A DNA stretch of 64,000 bases, taken from contig NZ_FNRQ01000008.1 in the NCBI RefSeq assembly GCF_900107685.1, positions 1-64,000 of the forward strand, given 5' to 3'. This document shows, one piece after another, positions 35,161 to 44,557 of the stretch (the first letter of the stretch is position 1; every line of letters starts with the position of its first letter). This DNA comes from Paraburkholderia sartisoli. GTDB lineage: Bacteria > Pseudomonadota > Gammaproteobacteria > Burkholderiales > Burkholderiaceae. Under the pieces are notes generated by a model, which saw nothing but the letters and a program-made list of their open reading frames with translations, was not told the DNA's origin and ran no database searches. Position numbers and translations under genes: made by a program.

Positions 35161-35481
35161 TTAGTGCGCGATGTAGACCGGCGGCGAGTATGAGCTCGCG
35201 GTGAATTCACCGCGGACACCCGCCTGCGACGAGCCATTCGTCGACGCACCGTAGCCGCTATTCTGCACGGCGCTCTTTTGCGCGGAGACGCGGGCTTCGG
35301 CGGCCTGCAGGTTTTCCGGATAGTCGATCGAGTCGATGTTCGGGTTGTAACCGGCCTTTTCCAGTTGAGCGAGCTCGGCGCGAACCTGGGCGCGGGTCAC
35401 GGGGCCATTCGATTGGGCGAACGAAACAACCGGAGCGGCGAGCACTACAGCGAGAGCAACAGCCTTGATGAGCGACTTCAT
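35161..35481 (-). CDS. DUF4148 secreted protein
   Basis: A 106-residue protein. The signal peptide is MKSLIKAVALAVVLAAPVVSFA. The DUF4148 core is VTRAQVRAELAQLEKAGYNP with IDYPENLQAAEARV, and a Ser/Gly-rich tail ends in YSPPVYIAH. The family is abundant in Burkholderiaceae, and its function is unknown. TCGGAGGTAGTTACC precedes the ATG. A second member lies at 54131-54394. Confidence 0.92.
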   Translation of the reverse strand: MKSLIKAVALAVVLAAPVVSFAQSNGPVTRAQVRAELAQLEKAGYNPNIDSIDYPENLQAAEARVSAQKSAVQNSGYGASTNGSSQAGVRGEFTASSYSPPVYIAH

Positions 35482-35708
35482 GGTAACTACCTCCGAATAA
35501 CCTGTCTTGACCGGGTCTGCAAAGCGGTTTGTTTGCAGCGATTGAGGCCAGTGTAGGAGCAGGCATACCTCGGGATAAATACCGGAAAGGCGAAATCACT
35601 GTTTGGAAATCCCGGCCAATTGCAAAGCCTTGTCGGACGGGGGTTTCAAGCCTGCCGGGCGTGCTTTCCATTTCCGTTGCAAGTCCCGTTTTCGCGAGGC
35701 GGTCTGCA

Positions 35709-36734
35709 TCAACCGGCTCGCCTCGGTGGACAGGTCGACTGGCGCACCATCAGGTTCGGCGGCGGTCCTTGCAACATCGGCGGCGATGCGTCGACGCGCC
35801 CTTTTTCCATGAGCTGGATCAGCAGATCGATGGACAGCCCGGCGATCGAACTCGTGTTGATCGCAACCGTCGTGAGCGCCGGACGCACCTGGTGCGCGAG
35901 CTGGATATCGGTGATGCCGATCACGGACACGTCTTCGGGCACCTGACGGCCGAGCGACGCAAGCGCCTGCATCGCGCCGATCGCGAGCAGATCGTTCGTG
36001 GCGAAAATGGCCGTGAGGCCCGGCGTATTCGACATGAGCTGGATGCACGCCTCGTAGCCCGCATCGATCGTGTCGCGAATCTGCAGCACCGCGGCGGCGT
36101 CCGGTTCGATACGTGCGGCGCGCATCACCTCGCGAAACCCGTTGGCGCGCGCGTCCTGCAAACCGCCGCAGCCGTCGCCGACCAGCATGCCGATGTTGCG
36201 ATGGCCAAGCTCCAGCAGATGCGTCGCGGCCAGCGCCCCGGCGCGCGCGAAATCGACGGCGACGCACGGCAACCCCGGCGGCGACTCGGGATGCTCCCAC
36301 AGGCTCAACACGATCGGCGCGCCAATCGCCGCCGAAGCGCACAGCTCGTTGATCTCGATATCAGTATTGAGCACGATCACGCCTTCGGCGAGCGTGCCGG
36401 CGACCTGCGTGAGATACGCACGGCCGGTTTCCGCGTCGTCGTCGGTGTTGCAGACCATCAGGAAATAGCCCGCGCGGCGCGCGGCGCGCTCGGCCGCGAG
36501 CACGAACTCCGGATAGAACGGATTGGCGATGTTCCCGAGCATCAGCGCGAGCGTCGACGAGCGCCCCTCGGCCAGCGCCCGCGCGTTCAGATTCGGCCGG
36601 TAGCCGAGTTCGCGAATCGCGCTCAGCACGCGTTCGGCGGTTTCCGGGCGCACCTTCTCGCGATTGCGCAACACGTTCGACACAGTGGCCGCCGTGACCC
36701 GCGCGCGGCGCGCGACTTCCGTCAACGTGACCAT
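35709..36734 (-). CDS. LacI-family repressor of the galactoside operon
   Basis: A 341-residue regulator. The N-terminal helix-turn-helix is VTLTEVARRARVTAATVSNV with the hinge RELGYRPNLNARALAEG. The periplasmic-binding-protein-like sensor domain has MLGNIANPFYPEFVLAAE, GIDYASF-like NTDDD, IFATNDLLAIGAMQAL and VIGITDIQLAHQVRP. ATG 36734 was chosen since the protein then starts directly at the DNA-binding domain. It is divergent from the ABC importer/GH42 operon, with two identical palindromes in between, its probable operators. Confidence 0.93.
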   Translation of the reverse strand: MVTLTEVARRARVTAATVSNVLRNREKVRPETAERVLSAIRELGYRPNLNARALAEGRSSTLALMLGNIANPFYPEFVLAAERAARRAGYFLMVCNTDDDAETGRAYLTQVAGTLAEGVIVLNTDIEINELCASAAIGAPIVLSLWEHPESPPGLPCVAVDFARAGALAATHLLELGHRNIGMLVGDGCGGLQDARANGFREVMRAARIEPDAAAVLQIRDTIDAGYEACIQLMSNTPGLTAIFATNDLLAIGAMQALASLGRQVPEDVSVIGITDIQLAHQVRPALTTVAINTSSIAGLSIDLLIQLMEKGRVDASPPMLQGPPPNLMVRQSTCPPRRAG

Positions 36735-36879
36735 GACGACCCGATCCGCGAGGTCGCGCCGCCGGACCATCCCATATTCAGGGAACAGCAACCAGATGTT
36801 GCACAGCCGGCGCAGGCTTTGTTAAGTTTCATGGAAATACTCCGGAGACAGACATCGTGATTTCAAATCCCAGCTACGA

Positions 36880-36895
36880 ATTTAAGCGCTTAAAT
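36880..36895. promoter_or_regulatory. LacI-type operator O1
   Basis: A perfect 16-bp palindrome, ATTTAAGCGCTTAAAT, with the central CG typical of LacI-family sites. It lies 146 bases upstream of the LacI start. Its exact copy lies 56 bp away, centre to centre. Confidence 0.85.
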
Positions 36896-36935
36896 GCACG
36901 CAGCGCAAGCGTTTCGCCGATTTTTTTCCAGCGAA

Positions 36936-36951
36936 ATTTAAGCGCTTAAAT
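36936..36951. promoter_or_regulatory. LacI-type operator O2
   Basis: A second exact copy of ATTTAAGCGCTTAAAT, ending 15 bases before the importer ATPase start codon. Repressor bound here would overlap the transcription start or ribosome region. The spacing to O1 would let one tetramer, or two dimers on the same helix face, act together. Confidence 0.85.
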
Positions 36952-36966
36952 CTCAGGGAGGCGAGT

Positions 36967-38115
36967 ATGTCGGCAATCAGTCTCACGCAGGTCGAGAAGT
37001 CGTACGGCAACAATCCGCCGGTGATCCGGCGTCTGAATCTGGACATCGGCGAACACGAGTTCTGCGTCTTCCTCGGGCCGTCGGGCTGCGGCAAATCCAC
37101 GTTGCTGCGGATCATCGCCGGTCTCGAGGACATGAGCGAAGGCGATCTCCACATCGGCGGCAAGCTGATGAACAGCGTCCCGTCCGCCGCGCGCGGCGTC
37201 GCGATGGTGTTCCAGAGCTACGCGCTCTTTCCGCACATGACCGTGTTCGAGAACATGGCGTTCGGGCTGCGACTCGCGAAGACGCCGAAGGATGTCATCG
37301 ACCGCAAGGTGCGCGAGGCCGCGCGGATTCTTCAACTCGACGCGCTGCTGGAGCGTCAGCCGAAAGCGCTCTCGGGCGGGCAGCGGCAGCGCGTCGCGAT
37401 TGGCCGCGCGATCGTGCGCGAGCCCGGCGTGTTCCTGTTCGACGAACCGCTCTCCAATCTCGACGCCGCGCTGCGCGGCCAGACGCGCATCGAAATCGCC
37501 CGCCTGCATCAGCGTTTTGCGCAGGCGAGCGTGGTGTACGTGACGCACGACCAGGTCGAAGCGATGACGCTCGCCGATCGCATCGTGCTGCTGCATGCGG
37601 GCGCGGATACACAGCGCTTTGGCAGCATCGCGCAGGTTGGCGCGCCGCTCGAGCTTTATCATCGTCCGCGCTCGCGTTTCGTCGCGGGTTTCATCGGCTC
37701 GCCGCGCATGAACTTTATCGACGCCCGCGTCGATTCGATCGCGCCAGGCCGCGTGACGGTGAAGCTCACCCAGGGCGACGAAAAACTGGCGGTCTGTGTC
37801 GACGGCACGCGCCTCGTGCGCGATCAGCCGGTGACGCTCGGCATCCGCCCCGAACACATTCGCACCGATGGCGAGGACCAGTCGCTGCGTGGCGTCGCGA
37901 CACTCACGGAGCAACTCGGCGAACACAGCTATATCCACGCCGATTACGCGGGTGGTGCGCTGGTCTTCAAGGCACCAGGCGATACGTCGACGCAACCTGG
38001 CGAGCACATCGCGCTGCGCACGCCCGCCGAAGCGTGTCATCTGTTCGACGCCGACGGCATCGCGCTCGAACGCACGGTCGCGGGTTCCGCCCTGCCCGCG
38101 CTTCAGGTTGCATGA
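36967..38115 (+). CDS. Sugar ABC importer, ATP-binding subunit (UgpC/MalK type)
   Basis: A 382-residue ATPase. Walker A is GPSGCGKST (about residues 37-45), the Q-loop FQSYALFPHM, the signature LSGGQRQRVA, Walker B VFLFDEPLSNLD and the switch VVYVTHDQVEAM. A C-terminal regulatory TOBE-like part (about 240-370) has LGIRPEHIRTDG. It powers the permeases at 39602 and 40526. It is the first gene of the operon, directly behind operator O2, with CAGGGAGGCGAGT as ribosome site. Confidence 0.95.
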   Translation: MSAISLTQVEKSYGNNPPVIRRLNLDIGEHEFCVFLGPSGCGKSTLLRIIAGLEDMSEGDLHIGGKLMNSVPSAARGVAMVFQSYALFPHMTVFENMAFGLRLAKTPKDVIDRKVREAARILQLDALLERQPKALSGGQRQRVAIGRAIVREPGVFLFDEPLSNLDAALRGQTRIEIARLHQRFAQASVVYVTHDQVEAMTLADRIVLLHAGADTQRFGSIAQVGAPLELYHRPRSRFVAGFIGSPRMNFIDARVDSIAPGRVTVKLTQGDEKLAVCVDGTRLVRDQPVTLGIRPEHIRTDGEDQSLRGVATLTEQLGEHSYIHADYAGGALVFKAPGDTSTQPGEHIALRTPAEACHLFDADGIALERTVAGSALPALQVA

Positions 38116-38225
38116 GGGTTGCCTGAAAGCTGTACTGCAAGCGCCGGCCGCAGAGCCGGCAGGATCGACCGGCCGCGCAGTGCGTGCCGGTTACAAGGTA
38201 GACAACGTAGTCAAGGAGACAGCAG

Positions 38226-39509
38226 ATGAAAACCAGTGGCATCAATCACACAAGGCTCGCGGGTCGCCGTACGATGCGTCTTTCCAGCGCCGTCGCCGCG
38301 GTCGCGATGGCCGCCGCGTTGCTGGCCGGCGTGAGCGCGCAGGCAGGCGAGCTGAACGTCAACGTGTCGGCGCGCGGCAACCAGCGCTCGACCTGGCAGG
38401 ACGCATTCGACAAGTTCAAGAAGGCGAACCCCGACGTCGACCTGAAAGTGACGTACGTCACCGAGGAAGCGTACAAGGTGCAGATGGGCGGCTGGCTCGC
38501 CACCGATCCGCCTGATGTCGTGTCGTGGCACGACGGCGAACGCATGGCGTATTACGCGCAGCGCGGACTGCTCGCAGACCTCTCGTCCGACTGGAGCAAG
38601 AACGGCTGGGACCAGCAATATGCATCGGTGAAGGAAGCCTCGACGTACAAGGGCAAGCAGTACGCGGCGCCGCTCGGTTACGACGCGTACGGCTTCTTCT
38701 ATCGCAAGGATCTCTTCGAAAAAGCCGGCATCAAGGGCGAGCCGAAAACGTGGGATGAATTTCTCGACGCCTGCAAGAAACTGAAGGCAAGCGGCGTCGC
38801 ACCGATCGCCGTCGCCGCGCGCGACAGCTGGACGCTTGCCGCGTGGTTCGACTATCTCGACCTGCGCATCAACGGCAACGCGTTCCACCAGAAACTGATG
38901 GCGGGTGAAGTGCCATACACGGACGCACGCGTGAAGAAGGTCTACATGGCATGGAAGACGCTGATCGACGACCACTACTTCATCGACAACGCGCTCTCCT
39001 ACGATCTCGATTCAATCGCGCCGTTCCTCGTGAACGGCAAGGCATCGATGATGCTGATGGGCACGTTCTTCTCGGCCAGCATTCCGGCGTCGGTCAAGCC
39101 TGATACGGGCTTCTTCCGTTTCCCGATCGTCGACGCGAACGTGCCGACCGCCGAGGACGGCCCGGTCAACGTGCTGCTCGTACCGGCGAAGGCGAAGAAC
39201 AAGGCCGACGCGCGGCGTCTGCTCGCCTTCATGGAAACGCCGCAGATCAACGCCGATCTCGCACGCGGCTGGGGCCAGTTGCCGTCGAACAGCAAGGCGG
39301 CGGAACCGGACGATCCGATCTCGAAGGTCGGCTTCCAGACGCTGGCGAGCACGACCGGCGGCATCGCGCAGTTCTACGACCGCGACATGACGAAGGAAAT
39401 GGCCGACGAAGGCATGAAGGCGATGCAGCAGTTCTATAGCGATCCGTCGCAACTCGACTCGCTGCTCGCGCGGCTCGAAGCGACCCGCAAGCGCATCTAC
39501 AAGAAGTAA
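38226..39509 (+). CDS. Sugar ABC importer, substrate-binding protein
   Basis: A 427-residue family-1 solute-binding protein. The signal peptide has a basic start and the stretch SAVAAVAMAAALLAG, with a likely cut after VSAQA. NVNVSARGNQRSTWQDAFDK and PPDVVSWHDGERMAYYAQRG are typical of oligosaccharide binders. CAAGGAGACAGCAG precedes ATG 38226. ATG 38274 within the signal peptide is an alternative. Its place before two permeases and a GH42 enzyme points to a galactose-containing oligosaccharide. Confidence 0.93.
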   Translation: MKTSGINHTRLAGRRTMRLSSAVAAVAMAAALLAGVSAQAGELNVNVSARGNQRSTWQDAFDKFKKANPDVDLKVTYVTEEAYKVQMGGWLATDPPDVVSWHDGERMAYYAQRGLLADLSSDWSKNGWDQQYASVKEASTYKGKQYAAPLGYDAYGFFYRKDLFEKAGIKGEPKTWDEFLDACKKLKASGVAPIAVAARDSWTLAAWFDYLDLRINGNAFHQKLMAGEVPYTDARVKKVYMAWKTLIDDHYFIDNALSYDLDSIAPFLVNGKASMMLMGTFFSASIPASVKPDTGFFRFPIVDANVPTAEDGPVNVLLVPAKAKNKADARRLLAFMETPQINADLARGWGQLPSNSKAAEPDDPISKVGFQTLASTTGGIAQFYDRDMTKEMADEGMKAMQQFYSDPSQLDSLLARLEATRKRIYKK

Positions 39510-39601
39510 CGCCCGGTACAGGCGCTCCGATGCAGTGAACGCATCGGGGCGTGGACTCAAGGCTCATCCGCATTTCCCGCGGACTTTACGAGGCCACTCG
39601 A

Positions 39602-40507
39602 ATGTCTGATTCAGCAGCCCGCCCGCTGGCGACGGCTCGGGGCCGCCGCACGCCCGCAACCCTGAAACGCCAGCACCGCGCAGCGTTTTTCTTCCTGCTG
39701 CCCGCCTGTGCGCTCTTCAGCCTGTGCGTGATCTGGCCCATCATCGACAGCATCGGGCTCAGCTTTTACGACTGGGATGGCATGACGCCGAAGGTCTTCG
39801 TCGGCTTCGCGAACTACATCGAGCTGTTTCATGCCGACGTGTTCTACGTCGCGCTGAAGAACAACCTGATCTGGCTTGCCGTCTTCCTGCTCGCGCCACC
39901 GCTCGGGCTCGTGTTCGCGCTGTATCTGAACCAGCAGATCAGGGGCATGCGGATCGTGAAGTCGCTGTTCTTCGCGCCGTTCGTGCTCTCGGGCGTCGTG
40001 GTCGGGCTCGTGTTCAGCTGGTTCTACGATCCGACGTTCGGTCTGCTCAAGCTCATCGTCGGACACGGCATTCCCGTGCTGGGCGATCCGCACACCGTCA
40101 CGTTCGGCATCGTCTTCGCCGCGCTGTGGCCGCAGACGCCGTACTGCATGGTGCTGTATCTCACGGGGCTGACCGCCATCAATCCGGAAGTCGTCGAGGC
40201 CGCGCGCATGGAAGGCGCGAAAGGCGTGCGGCTCCTGTGGCACGTGATCCTGCCGCAGCTGCGACCCGCGACGTTCATGGCCGTCGTGCTGACCGTGATC
40301 GGCGCGTTGCGCAGCTTCGACCTGATTTCGGTGATGAGCGGCGGCGGTCCGTTCGACAGCTCCACCGTGCTCGCCTATTACATGTACGACCAGGCGATCA
40401 AGTACTACCGCGAAGGCTATTCGGCTTCGATCGCGGTCGTGCTGTTCGCGATCATGCTCGTCTACATCGTGTTCCACCTGCGCCGGATGTTGCGCGAAGA
40501 ACGCTGA
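39602..40507 (+). CDS. Sugar ABC importer, permease 1 (MalF-like)
   Basis: A 301-residue inner-membrane protein with about six helices after a basic N-terminal tail. GLSFYDWDGMTPKVFVGFAN is the usual first periplasmic stretch, and the EAA loop reads EAARMEGAKGVRLLWHVILP. MSGGGPFDSSTVLAYYMYDQ is a typical late motif. It lies 92 bases after the binding-protein gene and 18 bases before the partner permease. Confidence 0.94.
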   Translation: MSDSAARPLATARGRRTPATLKRQHRAAFFFLLPACALFSLCVIWPIIDSIGLSFYDWDGMTPKVFVGFANYIELFHADVFYVALKNNLIWLAVFLLAPPLGLVFALYLNQQIRGMRIVKSLFFAPFVLSGVVVGLVFSWFYDPTFGLLKLIVGHGIPVLGDPHTVTFGIVFAALWPQTPYCMVLYLTGLTAINPEVVEAARMEGAKGVRLLWHVILPQLRPATFMAVVLTVIGALRSFDLISVMSGGGPFDSSTVLAYYMYDQAIKYYREGYSASIAVVLFAIMLVYIVFHLRRMLREER

Positions 40508-40525
40508 TTCACGGAGACCGTCCTC

Positions 40526-41377
40526 ATGTACCCGCTTCCCGTCGATCGATGGAAACCGCTCAACCGCGCGCTATACAAGGCCTCTTTGCCGCTCGCGCTC
40601 CTCGTCTGGCTGCTGCCGATGCTGGCCGTTCTCGTGACGTCGATACGCTCGTCCGAAGAGCTTTCGCAAGGCAACTACTGGACCTGGCCGAAGCACTTCG
40701 CGCTGTGGGACAACTACAGCGCGGCGCTCACGCAGACGCCGATGCTGCACTACTTCGCGAACAGCGTGCTGATTACCGTGCCTTCGGTGCTCGGCGCGAT
40801 GCTGCTCGCCTCGATGGCGGGCTTCGCGCTGGCGACGTACCGCTTTCGCGGCAACACGGCCGTGCTGTTCGCATTCGTCGCGGGCAACTTCGTGCCCGTG
40901 CAGATCCTGATGATTCCGGTGCGCGACATGGCGCTCAAGGTCGGCCTGTACAACACCGTGTGGGCGCTCGTGATCTTTCACGTCGCGTTTCAGACCGGGT
41001 TTTGCACGCTGTTCCTGCGCAACTTCATCAAGCAGTTGCCGTTCGAGCTGATCGAAGCCGCCCGTGTGGAAGGCGCGAGCGAATGGACCGTCTATGCGCG
41101 CATCGTCCTGCCGCTGATCCGCCCTGCGCTCGCCGCGCTCGGCATTCTCGTTTTCACGTTCGTCTGGAACGACTACTTCTGGGCGCTCTGTCTCACGCAG
41201 GGCGACGAGGCCGCGCCGATCACCGTCGGCGTCGCCGCGCTCAAGGGCCAGTGGACGACCGCGTGGAATCTCGTCGCGGCGGGGTCGGTGCTGGCCGCGC
41301 TGCCTTCCGTGCTGATGTTCTTTGCGATGCAAAAGCATTTCGTTGCGGGCCTGACGTTCGGCGCAAGCAAAGGCTGA
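40526..41377 (+). CDS. Sugar ABC importer, permease 2 (MalG-like)
   Basis: A 283-residue permease with six helices. MLAVLVTSIRSSEEL is the typical early segment, and the EAA loop is EAARVEGASEWTVYARIVLP. WNDYFWALCLTQG and the C-terminal MQKHFVAGLTFGASKG are family hallmarks. CACGGAGACCGTCCTC precedes ATG 40526. The GH42 gene starts 28 bases after its stop. Confidence 0.95.
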   Translation: MYPLPVDRWKPLNRALYKASLPLALLVWLLPMLAVLVTSIRSSEELSQGNYWTWPKHFALWDNYSAALTQTPMLHYFANSVLITVPSVLGAMLLASMAGFALATYRFRGNTAVLFAFVAGNFVPVQILMIPVRDMALKVGLYNTVWALVIFHVAFQTGFCTLFLRNFIKQLPFELIEAARVEGASEWTVYARIVLPLIRPALAALGILVFTFVWNDYFWALCLTQGDEAAPITVGVAALKGQWTTAWNLVAAGSVLAALPSVLMFFAMQKHFVAGLTFGASKG

Positions 41378-41405
41378 CCCATTACTTTTACCAGAGAGAA
41401 TCCTG

Positions 41406-43370
41406 ATGCAGCTAGGTGTCTGCTATTACCCGGAACAGTGGCCACGATCGATGTGGGCCAACGACGCAAAGCGGATGGTCGAACTCGGCATTTCGCACGT
41501 ACGTATCGCCGAATTCGCGTGGAGCCGCATGGAGCCGCGCGCCCACGAATATGACTGGACCTGGCTCGACGAAGCGGTCTCGACGCTGGCCGGTGCCGGC
41601 CTCAAGATCGTTCTCGGCACGCCGACCGCGTCGCCGCCCAGATGGCTCATCGACGCATATCCCGACATCCTGCCCTTGCGCGCGGATGGCACGCGCTGGA
41701 ACTTCGGTTCGCGCCGTCATTACGACGTGTCGAGCGAACGCTATCGCGAGGAGTGCGTGCGCATCGTCACGGCAATGGCGCGGCGCTATGGCAAGCATCC
41801 TTCCGTGATCGCATGGCAGACCGACAACGAACTCGGCTGCCACGACACGATACCGAGCTACTCGACGGCGGCACTCACGCGTTTCAGAACCTGGCTCGCA
41901 CGCCGCTACGAAACCATCGACGCGTTGAACCGCGCGTGGGGCAACGTGTTCTGGAGCATGGAGTACCCGTCGTTCGACACCATCGGACTGCCGAACCTCA
42001 CGCCCACCGACGCGAATCCCATTCACCTGCTCGATTTTCGTCGCTTCATGTCGGATGAGGTCGCGAGCTTTCATCGCGAGCAGGCCGACGTGCTGCGCGA
42101 ATTCGCACCCGGCGCGGACGTGCTGCACAACTTCATGGGCTTCTTCACGACGTTCGACCACTACCGTTTCGTGGAGAACGGCGCCGTCGATGTCGCCGCA
42201 TGGGACAGCTATCCGCTCGCGCGCACCGAGGTCATCGCGCTGCCCGAGGAAGACAAGGCCCGCTACGCGCGCACAGGACACCCCGACGTGTCCGCCTTCG
42301 ATCACGACCGCTATCGCGCGATCGGCGCGGGCCGCTTCTGGATCATGGAACAGGAAGCCGGTCCGGTGAACTGGGCGCCGTGGAATCCGGTGCCGGCGCC
42401 GGGCATGGTCCGGCTGTGGGCGTACGAGGCGTTCGCGCACGGCGCGGAACTGGTGTCGTATTTCCGCTGGCGCCAGTGTCCGTATGCGCAGGAGCAGATG
42501 CATTCCGGACTCAACCTGCCCGACAACCAGCTCTCGCAAGGCGGCCTCGAAGTGGCGCGTGCGGCGCAGGAAATCGCGGCGTCTTCCGTGCTGTCCGGCC
42601 TGCCGCCCGCTTCGCGCGCGAAGGTCGCGCTCGTGTTCGACTATGAGACGCAATGGATGTTCGAGATTCAGCGTCACGGCAAGACGTTCGACTATCAGAC
42701 GCTCGCGTTCGACTACTACCAGGCGTTGCGCGAAATGTCACTGGACGTCGATATCGTTTCGCGCAACGCGGATTTTTCGCAGTACAGCCTGGTGGTCGTT
42801 CCAAGTCTCGCCGTCATGTCGGACGATCTCGTGCGGGCGATTGAAAACTCTTCGGCACAATGGGTGTTCGGACCGCGCAGCGGATCGCGCACGCCGGAAT
42901 TCTCGATTCCGTTGACGTTGCCGCCGGGCCTGCTTCAGTCGGCGTTGCCGGTTCGCGTGCTGGAAGCGGAATCGCTGCGTCCGACGCTCACGCCCGCGAC
43001 GTCCCTGCACGGCGTCGAAGGCAACGCGATTCACTGGCGCGAGCATCTGCAACCCGGCGCCGGCACCGAAGTGCTGGCGCGCTTCGACGACGGCTGGCCC
43101 GCGGTCGTGTCACATGGACGCGTGCGTTATGCGGGTGCGTGGTTCGATCACGCGCTGCATCGCGCGCTACTCGATGACGCCGCGCGCGCCGCCGGGCTCG
43201 CCATCGGCACGCTGCCTGAAGGCCTGCGCGTGCGCCGTCGCGGCGACGTGACGTTCGCGTTCAATTTCGGGCCGGACGTCGTCGCGGCGCCCGCGCCCGC
43301 GAACGCGCGCTTCGTACTCGGCACACGCGAACTGCGCACCGCCGATCTCTGCGCATGGCTCGAAGCGTGA
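41406..43370 (+). CDS. Beta-galactosidase, GH42
   Basis: A 654-residue cytoplasmic glycosidase that removes terminal beta-galactose from imported oligosaccharides. The TIM-barrel domain fills about residues 1-370. The N-terminus LGVCYYPEQWPRSMWANDAK is the GH42 hallmark, the acid/base is Glu142 in WQTDNELGCHD, and the nucleophile is Glu314 in WIMEQEAGPVNW. A trimerisation domain (about 385-585) and a C-terminal beta-domain follow. There is no signal peptide, so cleavage happens after import. It is the last gene of the LacI-controlled operon. Lactose, arabinogalactan or plant galacto-oligosaccharides are possible sources. Confidence 0.95.
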   Translation: MQLGVCYYPEQWPRSMWANDAKRMVELGISHVRIAEFAWSRMEPRAHEYDWTWLDEAVSTLAGAGLKIVLGTPTASPPRWLIDAYPDILPLRADGTRWNFGSRRHYDVSSERYREECVRIVTAMARRYGKHPSVIAWQTDNELGCHDTIPSYSTAALTRFRTWLARRYETIDALNRAWGNVFWSMEYPSFDTIGLPNLTPTDANPIHLLDFRRFMSDEVASFHREQADVLREFAPGADVLHNFMGFFTTFDHYRFVENGAVDVAAWDSYPLARTEVIALPEEDKARYARTGHPDVSAFDHDRYRAIGAGRFWIMEQEAGPVNWAPWNPVPAPGMVRLWAYEAFAHGAELVSYFRWRQCPYAQEQMHSGLNLPDNQLSQGGLEVARAAQEIAASSVLSGLPPASRAKVALVFDYETQWMFEIQRHGKTFDYQTLAFDYYQALREMSLDVDIVSRNADFSQYSLVVVPSLAVMSDDLVRAIENSSAQWVFGPRSGSRTPEFSIPLTLPPGLLQSALPVRVLEAESLRPTLTPATSLHGVEGNAIHWREHLQPGAGTEVLARFDDGWPAVVSHGRVRYAGAWFDHALHRALLDDAARAAGLAIGTLPEGLRVRRRGDVTFAFNFGPDVVAAPAPANARFVLGTRELRTADLCAWLEA

Positions 43371-43377
43371 CGCCGTG

Positions 43378-43425
43378 ACGCCGGCCGGTGTCTGGTAGCG
43401 CTGCGCAGGCTGCCAGCGCCGGCGT
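43378..43425 (+). terminator. Nested hairpin after the GH42 gene
   Basis: ACGCCGG (43378-43384) pairs with CCGGCGT (43419-43425), and inside it CTGGTAGC (43392-43399) pairs with GCTGCCAG (43409-43416) with one mismatch. No T tract follows, so it may be a terminator or a 3'-end stabilising structure for the galactoside operon. Confidence 0.4.
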
Positions 43426-43461
43426 ATCATCACGGCTTCATTCCAGCGAAGAGGTGTGGCG

Positions 43462-43785
43462 GTGAAGATGAAATCGTGCAGGTCGTTTCTGGCGGCCAGT
43501 GTGCTGGTAGCGGTATTGCCACTCGTCGCGTGCTCCCATGCACGGCCTCTTGAATTTTCGACAGGCGGCGGCGGCACGAGCGACCCCGATTTCGCCGCGA
43601 TGGACCGCTCGATGGCCGAGTGCAAGGCGATCTCGCGCAACGCCGCGACGAATCAGTGCTCGAAGATCCGTGCGTACGAGTCGTGCATGAAATCGAGAGG
43701 CTATATCACGGTACTCGGACCGGAAAATCCCAAGGGTTGCGGCGACCCCGCATGGGAAAGCGACGTGCGCAAATGGCTCAATTGA
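43462..43785 (+). CDS. Small lipoprotein of unknown function
   Basis: A 107-residue protein with a signal peptide ending in PLVACSHA, a lipobox (LVAC). The mature part has a Gly-rich linker and a Cys-containing domain (AECKAISR, NQCSKIRAYESCMKSRGY, PKGCGDPA). I prefer GTG 43462 because GAAGAGG lies at 43448-43454 with a 7-base spacer; ATG 43468 and GTG 43456 are alternatives. It is followed by a convergent HU gene. Confidence 0.7.
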   Translation: MKMKSCRSFLAASVLVAVLPLVACSHARPLEFSTGGGGTSDPDFAAMDRSMAECKAISRNAATNQCSKIRAYESCMKSRGYITVLGPENPKGCGDPAWESDVRKWLN

Positions 43786-43938
43786 AGGCAGGCATGAAGA
43801 CCGTCGGCCTGCGGTGCGGCATGCGCGGGTGCGATGAGCCGCGCACTGGCCTGACCCGCTATCGCGAAGTTTTCCGCGGATAAAACGGGTCAGCCAGAAG
43901 CTGGCGCTGACTTGCGACACAGCGCCACGAACGGTCGA

Positions 43939-44217
43939 TCAGGACGCGTTCACCACTTCCTTGAACGACTTGCCTGCCACGAACTTGACCGTCTTCGCGG
44001 CGGCGATCTGGATCTCCGCACCCGTCGACGGGTTGCGGCCCACGCGCGCGGCGCGTGCGCCCGTCGAGAACGAGCCGAAGCCGATCAACTGGACGGTGTC
44101 GCCCTTTGCAACGGCGGAGGTCACTGCTGCGATGATCGCGTCGATCGTGCTGCCGGTCGCTGCCTTGCTTTCGCCCGTCGCTGCTGCGACGGCATCAATC
44201 AGTTCCTGTTTGTTCAT
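43939..44217 (-). CDS. HU-family DNA-binding protein
   Basis: A 92-residue nucleoid protein. MNKQELIDAVAAATG is the conserved start, FGSFSTGARAARVGRNPSTG is the DNA-binding arm with the intercalating Pro, and KFVAGKSFKEVVN is the C-terminal helix. It bends DNA and compacts the chromosome as a dimer. It stands alone with its promoter in 44218-44557. Confidence 0.97.
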   Translation of the reverse strand: MNKQELIDAVAAATGESKAATGSTIDAIIAAVTSAVAKGDTVQLIGFGSFSTGARAARVGRNPSTGAEIQIAAAKTVKFVAGKSFKEVVNAS

Positions 44218-44557
44218 TACTCATCCCGTTCGGTGATTGTGATTCGAGCGCACGCAAAATGGCGCCCGGACCGACACCCTAACCCATCCGGGCGCGTCTG
44301 CGCAAATCCGTAATGAGGTGATCGAACCCGCCAGACGCCCCGAACGGCGGGCTCCGGCAGCCGCCAGCAGGGTCGATCCACCCCGAAAATGCGCTAAAAC
44401 GATCTGAAAGCGCCCCTTTCACGGGTGCTTAAGCCCGTTCAGGCGATTCGTGCCGGCCTGGAAACGCCGCCGAACGGTGATGTAAACAAGCGACGCGTTC
44501 GCCGGCCAACGCGGCCTGCCGGGCCGGATCGAACCTTACACTCCAGCACGACGCGGC
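44218..44557. other. Intergenic region upstream of the HU gene
   Basis: A 340-base stretch with no coding content, lying between two minus-strand genes. It must hold the HU promoter. An imperfect repeat of GAAAGCG/CCCTTTC type lies near 44406-44430, but I cannot assign a function. Confidence 0.45.

Noticed and set aside
43886..43913. Imperfect hairpin between the small lipoprotein and HU genes
   Set aside because: The pairing GTCAGCCAG/CTGGCGCTGAC needs a bulge and has no T tract, so it is not strong enough to list as a terminator.
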